Assembly (NCBI RefSeq): GCF_963678635.1
Contig: NC_087065.1
Coordinates: 17,185,658-17,242,122 of the forward strand
Direction: 5' to 3'
Source of the DNA: Symsagittifera roscoffensis
Taxonomy: Eukaryota; Xenacoelomorpha; Acoela; Convolutidae
DNA: 56,465 nt
In this document: piece after piece, positions 45,962 through 55,122 of the stretch
Layout of the letters: each line of letters begins with the position of its first letter
How positions within the stretch are numbered: position 1 is the first letter of the stretch
Translations under genes and position numbers: made by a program
The notes under the pieces: generated by a model
Told to the model about the DNA's origin: nothing
Database searches by the model: none
The model's input: only the letters and a program-made list of their open reading frames with translations

Positions 45962-46497
45962 AATCTTGAAGTCAATCTTCAAAACATTTCAGGCGCTAAA
46001 CCAAATTATTAATATACAATAACGATTGATAAGGAGATCTCAGATCGTTTTCCTAAATTCTGCAGTAATATACAAAACATGTTTGAAAAATATTTATTGA
46101 AAAATCAAAATAAAAATTAGTAGCATGACAATAAATGGTTAGTAATTATAAATCATCCTGTTGTTCCAGCTTCATCACCTAAACATAACAGCATTCATAA
46201 GCTCACTAATATCATAAAAACACTAAATCTTTTCTCTACACAAATTTAAATCATTTTAAACTAAATTCACTTAAATTTAAAATCAGATCATCAAGGCTCA
46301 TCCTTGGATCTTAAATCATTTTCTATTTAATTAAATTTAAAACTTGATCATCAAGGCCTCTCCTTGGATCAAAAAGAACAATTTTGTTCTCCCCCACCCA
46401 CTTAGCTAGTGTCTAACGACCTCAAACGTCGATTCACTATCCAACCCTTTCTAAAAACCCAGGACTAACAGAAATTTTTAATAAAACTAACCATTCA

Positions 46498-46884
46498 AAT
46501 TAGGCTAAACAGTGAAGAACTTCGGTTATTCATCCTTCACTTGAACCCTCCTCTTACCAGACCCAGGATAGATCTTAGACTTAGTAAGTTTAAAATAGTA
46601 TCTAACGAACTACTCGCGTTCTAATTATACCTGAACCTTGTGGATCGATTTACTATTCTCCAACCCTGAACACAATCACTACCCTTAAGTAAGATTAAGT
46701 AAGTTAACACCTTAGCTTATACCAGCCACGAGAAAGTATAAAATCATTCTTCGGAATCGATATACTTTTCTCCCCAACCCTGAACAAATAGACCCAGGTT
46801 AGGCTAACCAAAAAATTGTAAGGACTAACAGTCTAAGTAATAGAAATCATTTAACAACCTTTTGCATCCGTCATCCTAAACCTT
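46498..46884 (+). other. Leader region of the two-ORF element
   Basis: It starts AATTAGGCTAAACAG. A self-complementary GTGAAGAAC...CCTTCAC lies near 46512-46542. No frame of note precedes ORF1. The region would be a 5' leader if transcription starts in the left repeat. Confidence 0.4.
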
Positions 46885-47352
46885 ATGTCATTTAAAAACC
46901 TAGGAAATAAACAAACAATCGTTTTACACAATTGTGAAATAGATAACAAAAAATACGATCTTGTAATCACACCACACACACAAACAGTTGGATATATCAG
47001 AACAAAACGACAAACACTAAAAAGAAAAATAATAACCAAACAAAGACAAATTACACGAAAAAGATTTTCCAAAAACCGCAACGCATTTTCAGAATCAGAA
47101 ACCAGCAGTTTAGACGAACTTTATAAATTAAAAGAATCTATAGATAAAAATTGCCCCATTCACGATCAATTATATTTTTCCGACTCCGAAACAACTTCAA
47201 ATTCATCAAAAAGAGGAAAAAGAAGAATAAAAAAGCAATATAAACACAAACCAGTACATTTATACAATTGGAATCAACCAATTAGACACATTGATAATTA
47301 CATATTAACAGTCATCAAACGAAAAAATGAGCTCAACACACACCCCAGGTGA
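46885..47352 (+). CDS. Two-ORF element ORF1, basic 155-aa protein, unknown
   Basis: An uninterrupted frame with two strongly basic clusters, RTKRQTLKRKIITKQRQITR at about residues 39-58 and KRGKRRIKKQYKHKP at about 114-128. They are separated by Ser/Asp/Glu-rich stretches (SESETSSLDE, FSDSETTSNSS) that look like casein-kinase sites. There is no zinc knuckle, signal peptide or membrane segment. The composition suggests nucleic-acid binding or nuclear entry. It overlaps ORF2 by 26 nt in the +1 frame. The coding strand is A-rich, as in many retroelements. I recognise no family. Confidence 0.6.
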   Translation: MSFKNLGNKQTIVLHNCEIDNKKYDLVITPHTQTVGYIRTKRQTLKRKIITKQRQITRKRFSKNRNAFSESETSSLDELYKLKESIDKNCPIHDQLYFSDSETTSNSSKRGKRRIKKQYKHKPVHLYNWNQPIRHIDNYILTVIKRKNELNTHPR

Positions 47353-48361
47353 AGAAAGTCCAGATGATGATGATATCTTCCCCTTTATCGTAGATGCAAC
47401 CACTGATAGAGGACAGCATATATTTTGCAAAAATTTACTCTTAAATTTGTTTGAACCCGGAATCAGTCCATGTAAAACAGAGTTCCCAGATGTAAAAATC
47501 AAAAGACAAATTATCGATCACTATTTGAAAGATATATGTAACTTAACACAACAATACGGAATCTACTCCATAGAATTCAACTCACCAAACCAGAATCACA
47601 GCAAATATGTAATTCAAACAGACGACCTTGATTTAGAATTCTCAAAAGTATTCTCAGAATATATAAAAAGCATACAATATCATAACTCACAAAGAGCAAA
47701 CTCCATATTCACCAATGAAGTTTTTGCAATAGTATATAGTTATATCTCGATATTAGAAAACGAAATCCCAATCACAAATGTTTCACCGACAGAAACATCT
47801 AAACATATAAGAGTACGACATGAAATCACACTACTCTCTAGTTTTCTAAATATAATTAAAGAAAATTTCACGAAAGATGAAGTTTCACAACATACAAAAC
47901 ACGACTTACAAAAAATTTTGGCATGGTTCATAATAGATTATTTCACACATAATATTGATTTAATTTCACAAGCAAGAAAAAATTTTAGACCCCAAAACTC
48001 AAACGATGATACTGCCATCACAGAACAATCAGACTATGTTTGGGACCCCGAATGGTCTCATCCCGCATTCATAAACTTCCCACAATCAATCTCAAGTCAA
48101 GCAATAAGTACAATATCTTATGTAAGAGATTATGTAAGAGTAATACCATTAACCATTGATGCAACACCATTAAACTATAATACATTTTTACCTGATATGC
48201 AAAATAATAGTTTAAACTCCACAGTCATACACAATGAAAACCTCAATGGAACTAGAAATCTCACTCAACAAGATATCCAGACACCATCACACTTCATAAA
48301 TGAAGAAATCGTACACTCAACAACTCTAACACACGATAACAAGTTTCAAACTTTCCTTTAA
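47327..48361 (+). CDS. Two-ORF element ORF2, 344-aa protein, unknown
   Basis: The longest intact frame in the window. It starts at an ATG in AAAAATGA, with A at -3, inside the end of ORF1, and ends TAA. The N terminus is acidic (GEESPDDDDIFPF). The middle, residues about 90-220, is mostly predicted helix with alternating hydrophobics (EVFAIVYSYISILE, LQKILAWFIIDYF). The C terminus is Asn/Thr-rich. There is no protease, polymerase, RNase H, integrase or transposase motif. A Gag/capsid-like structural protein is one guess, and an accessory protein another. Intact length in a young element argues that it is translated. Confidence 0.65.
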   Translation: MSSTHTPGEESPDDDDIFPFIVDATTDRGQHIFCKNLLLNLFEPGISPCKTEFPDVKIKRQIIDHYLKDICNLTQQYGIYSIEFNSPNQNHSKYVIQTDDLDLEFSKVFSEYIKSIQYHNSQRANSIFTNEVFAIVYSYISILENEIPITNVSPTETSKHIRVRHEITLLSSFLNIIKENFTKDEVSQHTKHDLQKILAWFIIDYFTHNIDLISQARKNFRPQNSNDDTAITEQSDYVWDPEWSHPAFINFPQSISSQAISTISYVRDYVRVIPLTIDATPLNYNTFLPDMQNNSLNSTVIHNENLNGTRNLTQQDIQTPSHFINEEIVHSTTLTHDNKFQTFL

Positions 48362-49454
48362 CCCGGTTGGAAAGGAATTATATACTAAACAAAACTAACC
48401 AATGCAGCTTACTAAACACCACAACACATAGCATAACATCATGACTAAGAAAAGGAAACCAACGGTACCCAAACCGGATTAACCCAGTTTAAAACTGGAT
48501 AATTTATTCTTTTGAAGACTATTATAAAGTCTAAGAAAGAAATAACAAAACACAAAAAAGTCGATAGACAAACCCATACCACAAACAATTTGATTTTTGA
48601 AAAAAGGACACAACCAACAAAACATAAGAAAAACCACAACAAACCCAACATAAAACGTTGTCACATAACAGGACCTCTCACAAAAACCGCATGCAATCAT
48701 ACTCCCACTCCTGGCCTAACCCACCAGAAGAGGACGTCCTGAGCATGCTCTATAGCCGGCCTAACCCACCGCGCTACATCCACGCTTTGTGACACACACT
48801 CCTACTTTTAATAAGAGCTACTCAAGGGTGAGTAACTCTTCAAAATAACTGAACTAAAACAAAAAGCTTTTGTGAAAACAACTAACCAAAATCATAATTA
48901 AAAAACATTAAACTAATAAAAGTTTTATAAAATGTAAATTATATTATGCAATATATAGATCAGCATACAACACCAAAGACGAACATCCAAAGACAAAATG
49001 AACCCACTACACTCGAAAAAGAATGGCCAACCACAATCAATATGCCGCCCACAATCACAACTCAAAGGATTTAGAGTACGACTTGACTTCGCAGAAAAGG
49101 ACTTCATTGAACTAGGCCAATGACCACCTCGATGTTCAAGTATACGTACAGATCCGAGTAACCAGGCATCCCCTCCACGCACAATCTCCACGCCATTCCC
49201 AGACAAGATCAAAACACAAAGAAGTTCTCATCAATGAAACAGAAAAACCTGACATAGCCAACCATTCTGAAATCAGATTTGAGTTTGTTGCGAAAACCCA
49301 GTCGTTGTCATGAGATGACACAAAGATCGAACCTGGAACTTCTCTAACAAGAGAACCCAGAAGAAATATGATGTTCGCCAAACACCAACGTCCATCATCC
49401 ATCCTTTGAATTACAGAAAGACTATTCTAAAAAACTCTGCAAAACCCGGATGGG
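48362..49454 (+). other. 3' non-coding part of the two-ORF element
   Basis: This follows ORF2 and ends GGATGGG before the right repeat, a weak polypurine tract. It contains GGCCTAACCCACC twice near 48714 and 48758 around a TGAGCATGCTC palindrome. The 801 bp from 48654 are kept in the diverged relative at 55333-56144. The 76-codon plus frame and two minus frames (48925-49402) are interrupted in that relative, so I do not call them genes. Confidence 0.5.
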
Positions 49455-50723
49455 TGGAACCTGATCTAAACTACATTTTATGATTGGATAAATTAGATAT
49501 TTTACCAATGTAAAGTATTTAATATTAACCAATCATGATCCATCTGACTAACAATCCACTTATTTGTAAGTGCTGAAATTACTTGTAATTTCAGCACCAG
49601 AGAGATTTGAATTTAACTTAGAAATTAGTTGACTCTCCAAGAAGACTTCAGCAACCGCAATAAACCAGTATACCCTAGATCTATTGAGCCTAGCAGAGAC
49701 TAGTTAAACAACCTGAGACTAGATAGTATAAGAGTAAGATTAGGATTGGTATTAGACTAAGAAGTTGCACGAATCTATCCGGCCGAAAATAAGATAGCGT
49801 GACGAGCAGACGGTGTACCCTATCCGAAATTACTCTATGAGTTATACACTTCGGTCCTAACTCATCTGGTGCGACCATAAGTCTCGAACAAGACCTTAAT
49901 AGCTTAGAATTAACCAAAAATAGATTAGAATTTAGACAAAACATTTTTAAAATGTTACACGACGATAATTTAATCGAAATGTCTCTACGACTCAATAGAT
50001 CAAAGCCAATATTCCGAACGATAAGAGAACTACCCGGAATTGCAAGAAGACCTCGAACCAGAGACGACATACGACAAAGTAGAAACTTACCATATAGTTA
50101 TATGATAGTTCGGCAAAAGCCAACACAAACTTTTGTATTTAGAATACTACTAGCAATGAATTTAGATTTTCATTTGCAAACATAAAATCTTGAAGTCAAT
50201 CTTCAAAATCATTTCAGGCGCTAAACCAAATTATTAATATACAATAACGATTGATAAGGAGATCTCAGATCGTTTTCCTAAATTCTGCAGTAATATACAA
50301 AACATGTTTGAAAAATATTTATTGAAAAATCAAAATAAAAATTAGTAGCATGACAATAAATGGTTAGTAATTATAAATCATCCTGTTGTTCCAGCTTCAT
50401 CACCTAAACATAACAGCATTCATAAGCTCACTAATATCATAAAAACACTAAATCTTTTCTCTACACAAATTTAAATCATTTTAAACTTAAATTCACTTAA
50501 ATTTAAAATCAGATCATCAAGGCTCATCCTTGGATCTTAAATCATTTTCTATTTAATTAAATTTAAAACTTGATCATCAAGGCCTCTCCTTGGATCAAAA
50601 AGAACAATTTTGTTCTCCCCCACCCACTTAGCTAGTGTCTAACGACCTCAAACGTCGATTCACTATCCAACCCTTTCTAAAAACCCAGGACTAACAGAAA
50701 TTTTTAATAAAACTAACCATTCA
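49455..50723 (+). mobile_element. Right 1.27-kb direct terminal repeat of the two-ORF element
   Basis: Same sequence as 45231-46497 apart from about four differences, including its own copies of the hairpin, the 77-aa plus frame (49952-50185) and the 126-aa minus frame (49690-50070). It ends AACCATTCA. The flanks outside the element (CTTAT on the left, TCTTT on the right) do not form a target duplication. The end is only 188 bp upstream of the next integrin exon. Confidence 0.88.
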
Positions 50724-50911
50724 TCTTTCTAAGATCAACCTTTTCATAGAAACATTTTGCCGGGCAAATTGTTTGACTAGCTTTGTCAGTTTTTGGATGG
50801 GTTTTTGATTACCATTAATTTCTCTAGACTTCGGTTTGCATGACATTTCTGAAACAACTATTTTTCTTAGGTTGAAAGTTGTATGAAATATGCTTTTTTG
50901 TTACTTTTAAG

Positions 50912-51074
50912 AATATTCTCACAGACACTTACAACTCTGGAGCTGTGTCAATCTACAAGTTCGAGGGCGGCAAGAAAAAACTCAAGCTGGTCTACACACT
51001 GTGGTCGCCGAAACCATCTGAGCACAATCTCTTCGGATTCAAAGTCGCTTCGTTGGGAGATATGAATGCTGACG
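50912..51074 (+). CDS. Integrin alpha, exon with blade 5 end and blade 6
   Basis: 163 nt, phase 0 in and phase 1 out, from acceptor TTACTTTTAAG to donor GTAAAG. It begins NILTDTYNSGAVSIYKFEGG, the closing strand of blade 5. It then gives LFGFKVASLGDMNADGRED, an FG-GAP repeat whose loop D-M-N-A-D-G-R-E-D fits the calcium consensus. A second AG at 50923-50924 would give the wrong frame, so the upstream acceptor was chosen. Confidence 0.93.
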
Positions 51075-51191
51075 GTAAAGTTTTGTCACTTATAAACTGC
51101 ATTAAACTGTCTCATAACTTCAACTTTAAACGCTTTTTTTTTACTTTTTAGATCAAAAATTTTTTTTGACTGAAACAACAAATCTTTACAG
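51075..51191 (+). other. Integrin intron, 117 bp
   Basis: From GTAAAG to AATCTTTACAG, phase 1 on both sides. This is the shortest intron seen and a guide to the gene's splice signals. Confidence 0.9.
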
Positions 51192-52190
51192 GCCGAGAAG
51201 ATATTCTGGTAACAGCACTGACTGAACGTAACGAAAACAACGGTCGGGGTAAAGTCTATATCTTTGATGGCCGATCACTTAGTGATATTTTTTCAAAATC
51301 CAATCGACAGAATGACTACCCAGAAATTCTTCAAGAAATAATTTCAACGACGCCTTCAAGGTCAGAACTATTCGGATTCAGTATTGGAGAAGCAAAAGTA
51401 GACCTGGACGGAAATGGTTTCTATGATTTGGTCATTGGGGACCCTGGAAAAAGAGCTCAAAATGCGCACGTGTTTTACTCCAATAATTATATTCGTTTGA
51501 TTCATGATGACGCTATAAAAAAGCGATTTAGGTTTGATTATGGCGTTGACAGCTCGTGTCCAGTAAGTCAAAACTTCAGGTTTTGTGGAAAGATTCAGGT
51601 TGTTTTGCAAAACCGTGGAGTTCCTATATTTAGCCAGGTTAATCGGAAGGAGCGGCCAACTTTCAAAAAATGGAACTTTTCAAAAAATTTCACAGTTGAT
51701 GTGAGGTTCACAAAAGATCAGACTTCAAACTCGTTGGAGCAAATTTTTGTTTGGGATGGTATTACTGAATGCAAATTTGGACCAAACATTGATACAGTTG
51801 AGACCGCCATTTTCCTGTATGGTAACATTTCTGAATTTTTTGGGGCAAAAATATCGATTATTGCAGAGACCAATGTGTCAGGAAACAATGAAATATCACT
51901 GAGAGAAAGCTATAAAGGCAAGACTGTTTTGGCTCCATTGATTACTAAAGATTATGATTTTTATATTGGATCGTCTGTGGAGCTCAGTTTGGCAGCAGAG
52001 CCGAAAAGATCGACTGTTATTTTAGGACAAGAATCGAAAATCTGGTCAATGAAATTTTCAGTGCATAATCTTATGGGAAAGAATATTCGTTTACTGGATG
52101 GTTTATTGCAGATTTATCTTCCAATTTCTAGCATCAAACTTTTACGAGCGTCCTCTGATCCTCACACAATAGTTTCTTGCAGACAAGAAG
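51192..52190 (+). CDS. Integrin alpha, exon with blade 7, thigh and calf-1
   Basis: A 999-nt exon (two bases, 332 codons, one base) open throughout. Blade 6 closes with RGKVYIFDGRS. Blade 7 follows with LFGFSIGEAKVDLDGNGFYD, a full calcium-type loop, and LVIGDPG. The thigh domain then starts, with SSCPVSQNFRFCGKIQVVLQ carrying the cysteine pair typical of that place. Calf-1 runs to IVSCRQE before a GTAGGT donor. Thigh and calf form the leg of the ectodomain on the cell surface, and the propeller binds the beta subunit and ligand. No inserted I domain is seen in the parts visible. Confidence 0.95.
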
Positions 52191-52647
52191 GTAGGTTTGT
52201 AACTCTGATGAGATATATTTTAGAATATTTGGCGAATAGGCATACATAGCACAGATACATCCAATAAAAATGAATAAAACAGGTTTTTTTTCCGTATTAC
52301 AATTTGCGGAATCCGCTTATATTTGCGGAACCCTGAACAGCTAATTATATTCGCTCGTTGCGGAATCCGCGTCAAATCTTAAGTTACACGTATTTGAGCG
52401 CGGAATCCACAGAAAATTTTGGATGAATCTTAAGGACTTGTCTCTGGATTCCAGTGACCTACAGCCTCCAAATTGAGCGCCTATCCAGTACACAGTTTGG
52501 CCTCGTAATAAGGGGAAACAAAAAAAAAAATCATTTTTCCGAGAGACGCATTAGCGGTGGAGTCTTTGAGTCTTCTTGCTCATCAATCGGGTATTTTTTA
52601 TCGAACTTTTTTTTCAAATTTTTATAAATTTTTCTCGTTTTGCTCAG
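52191..52647 (+). other. Integrin intron, 457 bp, nearly half family F element
   Basis: From GTAGGT to TCGTTTTGCTCAG, phase 1 to phase 1. A later AG at 52680-52681 gives the wrong frame. Confidence 0.85.
52303..52512 (-). repeat. Family F element, copy 3 (reversed, partial) inside an intron
   Basis: It ends GTACACAGTTTGGCCTCGTA, which is the family F terminus, and carries GCGGAATCCGC words and the GGATTCCAGTGACCTACAG block shared with 3621-3974. It fills nearly half of the 457-bp intron between two integrin exons. Confidence 0.8.
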
Positions 52648-53036
52648 ATTTATTCATTGTGTGCCGCTTCTCCGAGGAAAAAACTTTCAGCTCAACCGCA
52701 GTTGTTTGGATCGATGTATCGTTAAACAGCATTGTAGCAGGAGTTTCAACCGCGGAGAGTCTGTTCTATTTCCCATATCGATTTAGCTGGGCTAACGATG
52801 GTGGTGGATTAGAATACATAGACTATTTGATGCTGACAGTCCAGTATGACGGCAAGATAAAGACAACTGCCTACGGACCTTCATTGAAGCCTTACACCAA
52901 ATTTGGCAAGGATGGAAATCAGCTCACGTACAGAGCTGTCTTCCAAAATACTGGCCAATCAATGGTTGGACGATTGGATGTTTCTTTTTATTTTCCACTC
53001 GATATAACCAAATACAATGTTCCGCCAAAAAACATG
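52648..53036 (+). CDS. Integrin alpha, exon with calf-1 end and calf-2 start
   Basis: 389 nt, phase 1 in and phase 0 out, between a CTCAG acceptor and a GTAAGC donor. Joined to the previous exon, IVSCRQE plus LFIVCRFSEEKTF forms the two-cysteine segment near the end of calf-1. VVWIDVSLN and YFPYRFSWAND follow. Calf-2 begins near VQYDGKIKTTAYGPSLKPYT and reaches VGRLDVSFYFPLD. The transmembrane helix and short GFFKR-type tail that integrins need are not in the remaining 3.4 kb, so the gene continues beyond the window. Confidence 0.92.
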
Positions 53037-54151
53037 GTAAGCGCTTTAGTATTTCAAATACTTTTCATTAAAACCATTTTAAACGAGAAACGATGAAGAA
53101 ACCGTAAAAAAATCCGCGGCTGCAAAAGTGGTGTGTTTGTTGTATGTTCTAAACTCTTTTTATTTCGCATCGCGAGTTTTTGTTTTGGCCAACGTAGTGA
53201 AACGTTGCCCGGTGGCATAGTTTATTCTCGCTAATGAGTAGGATAAAATTATTTTAGATATCTATTGAAAAGCAACTCATATTTACACGTCATTAAACAA
53301 AGGTAATCCTCCACCAGCACACAGACTCATGCAGATGCATAGAAACACGCTACTCGCATAATACTTGAAAATGAACAGTTGAATGAGTTTAAAGAGACTA
53401 AATTTTCAACACTCTGTTTTAGCAAGTAGCCCCTAGTTGATCAAGATCAAGATACGATCTTTTGTGGAAAAAAAAAAAAAACTTTACACAAGAAGACAAC
53501 CTTAGCGTTTCCGTAGGAAGGATGCAATACCATTTTCCTTCAAGATCTTTTAAGATAACCCTCCTTGATCGACTAGGGTCATCAAGTTTGTCCCGTGTTA
53601 GTTCTGCAACTCCAGCTCGATATATTTTTTTAAGTTAAAGCTTCAAATTGATACCCCATCCCTTAGAGCGACTCTTCTACTCCTGCCTCATTCGTGACAT
53701 CCGCATTACTGATCTTCAACGCTTCTGACTACTCCTATTCTTCGAAGTATAACCGCCTCTGATTCACTGAGTCAGATCTCGCAAAACTGCTCCGATTTTT
53801 CTGACACTTACGTTTACGTCTAAATAATTTAAATAGCTATACAATGTTTTTTTTTGCTATATGCCGCTGCCAAGTAATATCCAAAACTCTTCAAAAGTCA
53901 CTTCCTGTATCCATAACTCTTCAAAAGTAATCCCTTGAGTTTTTCAAAATCAACTCTTTTACTCCTGAAAGTTAACAGAAGCTTTCCTGTATCTGGACTA
54001 AATTATCTTGTCTGCGTTCATTCTCGCCAAACCTTTAATAAACGGCTTCTTATCTGGTATTCTTTTTTCTCTTCTACATTCTACGCTGCCAGTTTTTTTT
54101 CTCTATTTCAATTATCGGTTATTCATTTTCTGGTAAAATGGACGGTGTCAA
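53037..54151. other. Probable next integrin intron, no exon found
   Basis: It starts with the GTAAGC donor. It holds a weak inverted pair CCCTAGTTGATCAAG / CTTGATCGACTAGGG at about 53427-53577, with TCAAGATC words between. An 81-codon frame at 53935-54180 is hydrophobic but lacks the GFFKR tail expected of the integrin end. Confidence 0.5.
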
Positions 54152-54231
54152 CAGCTGAGGGGAATAGTTCCTTCAGCTGATGACGCTCTAGACCATAACC
54201 GGTCCAGAGCACGACAGTCTTCGGCTGTGCC
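54152..54231 (+). other. Three consecutive hairpins with a CTGATGA core
   Basis: Hairpin 1 is CAGCTGAGGGGAA...TTCCTTCAGCTG (54152-54179). Hairpin 2 is GCTCTAGACC...GGTCCAGAGC with one mismatch (54185-54210). Hairpin 3 is ACAG TCTTCGG CTGT with a GNRA/UUCG-like loop (54211-54230). CTGATGA joins the first two, as in a hammerhead ribozyme, but the expected GAAA after stem 2 reads GACA and no proper cleavage triplet adjoins stem 1. It may be a structured RNA or a decayed ribozyme. Confidence 0.4.
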
Positions 54232-54714
54232 ATGTAAACTAATCTCTTGGCGGATTGTAAGACAACATCAAAAGAAAGTCAAATCAGAGAAAACAACCGT
54301 ACTGCAGTTTCATGGATAACTATCGATTATATTGAGTTTTTGTTGTCAGTCTCTATGAATTCAAAAGTAATCGATTATAGCCGATTTTATAAGTCAAATA
54401 AAAAATCCATGTCAATCAAGTTTAAACAATCGTAAAGGGTTATAATCATTTTTTTTCGTAGATTATTCTACAATTTCCAGCACATTTCAGTATATATTAC
54501 ACTTAACAGTTGCTTTTGGCTTTATACATGCTGCAGATAAACCAACAAGATTCGATTTAGCCTAGAAAACACATATCTTGTTTTCAGTTTTTTGGGTCAC
54601 AATGTTTTCTGATTAGTTTTTATTTTCTCGTTTTTTGATGAACTTTATCTACTCTCCCTAATCCAATTTTACCCACCGCCCCTTTTAAACCGCTCCTCTT
54701 CCCGTTACCCAAGG

Positions 54715-54990
54715 TGGAGCGGGATAGACGTAAGAGGGGGTAAACTGGGGAAATTGATAAACTGGGGGAGGCGATAAATTGTGGATAGGGGTAAACATGG
54801 CGAAAGATTAAACTGGGGGAAGGGAGGAACGTGAACGGAGAAATTGAGTGGTAGCAGGATTAAACGGGCGTTATTAAAACTGAGTAGGTTTAGAATTCGA
54901 GTAGGCCGTGAATATAGCAGAAGTTGTTGAAAATCTTGCAAATATTCAATTATAATGGATTATAATGGGTTATAATGACAATATTATAGT
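54715..54990. repeat. G-rich GGGGTAAACTGGGG array plus ATTATAAT words
   Basis: TAAACTGGGG and TAAACGGG variants recur six or more times at 54740-54870 and are followed by ATAATGGATTATAATGGGTT. This is the complement of the poly-C array at 29748-30165, with the same AT-rich neighbour, but in a decayed state. Terminal repeats like CCGCACCGAGC were not seen here. Confidence 0.75.
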
Positions 54991-55122
54991 CCTTATTTTT
55001 CCATTTATATCAGTTTTTATCCTTGAAACTCCGTTGCGGGTCACTTATTGATCTTCTAACAAATACGCAGACTCATTTCATTACACAATTCAAATTTGTA
55101 TATCATATAGCTTTTCCACAAT
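54991..55122. other. Non-coding spacer
   Basis: Short AT-rich stretch with nothing recognised before the next element. Confidence 0.4.

Larger units (their letters stand above)
45231..46497 (+). mobile_element. Left 1.27-kb direct terminal repeat of the two-ORF element
   Basis: It begins TGGAACCTGATC and ends AACCATTCA (TG...CA). It matches 49455-50723 with only about four differences by eye: two substitutions (near 45655 and 45764) and two single-base indels. AATAAA lies about 12 bases before the end. A duplicated CATCAAGG...TCCTTGGATC hairpin lies at 46290-46365. Near-identity means recent insertion if this is an LTR. There is no TGG-type primer site directly after it (AATTAGGCTAAACAG), so LTR status is inferred from layout only. 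Confidence 0.88.
27762..50911 (+). other. Integrin intron, about 23.1 kb, host of both LTR-type elements
   Basis: From GTGAGC at 27762 to TTGTTACTTTTAAG ending at 50911, phase 0 to phase 0. It holds two reversed family C copies with nested insertions, a family D composite, a 75-bp palindrome, family E and C copies, a Ty3/gypsy element and the 5.5-kb two-ORF element. The two LTR-type elements have the same orientation as the integrin gene. The inserted DNA explains most of the length. I see nothing identifiable in 30959-31755, 36019-36816 and 37405-37974. Confidence 0.8.

Noticed and set aside
48925-49402. Two overlapping minus-strand frames (95 and 88 aa) in the two-ORF element
   Set aside because: The corresponding stretch of the older relative (55620-56110) has lost both frames, so there is no sign of selection.
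53935-54180. Hydrophobic 81-codon frame as the missing integrin transmembrane exon
   Set aside because: It lacks the GFFKR-type juxtamembrane motif and a supported acceptor in the needed phase, and its end overlaps the hairpin cluster.
54152-54231. Hairpin cluster as a tRNA gene
   Set aside because: No acceptor stem, D-loop or T-loop consensus (GGTTCGA-type) is present and arm lengths do not fit a cloverleaf.
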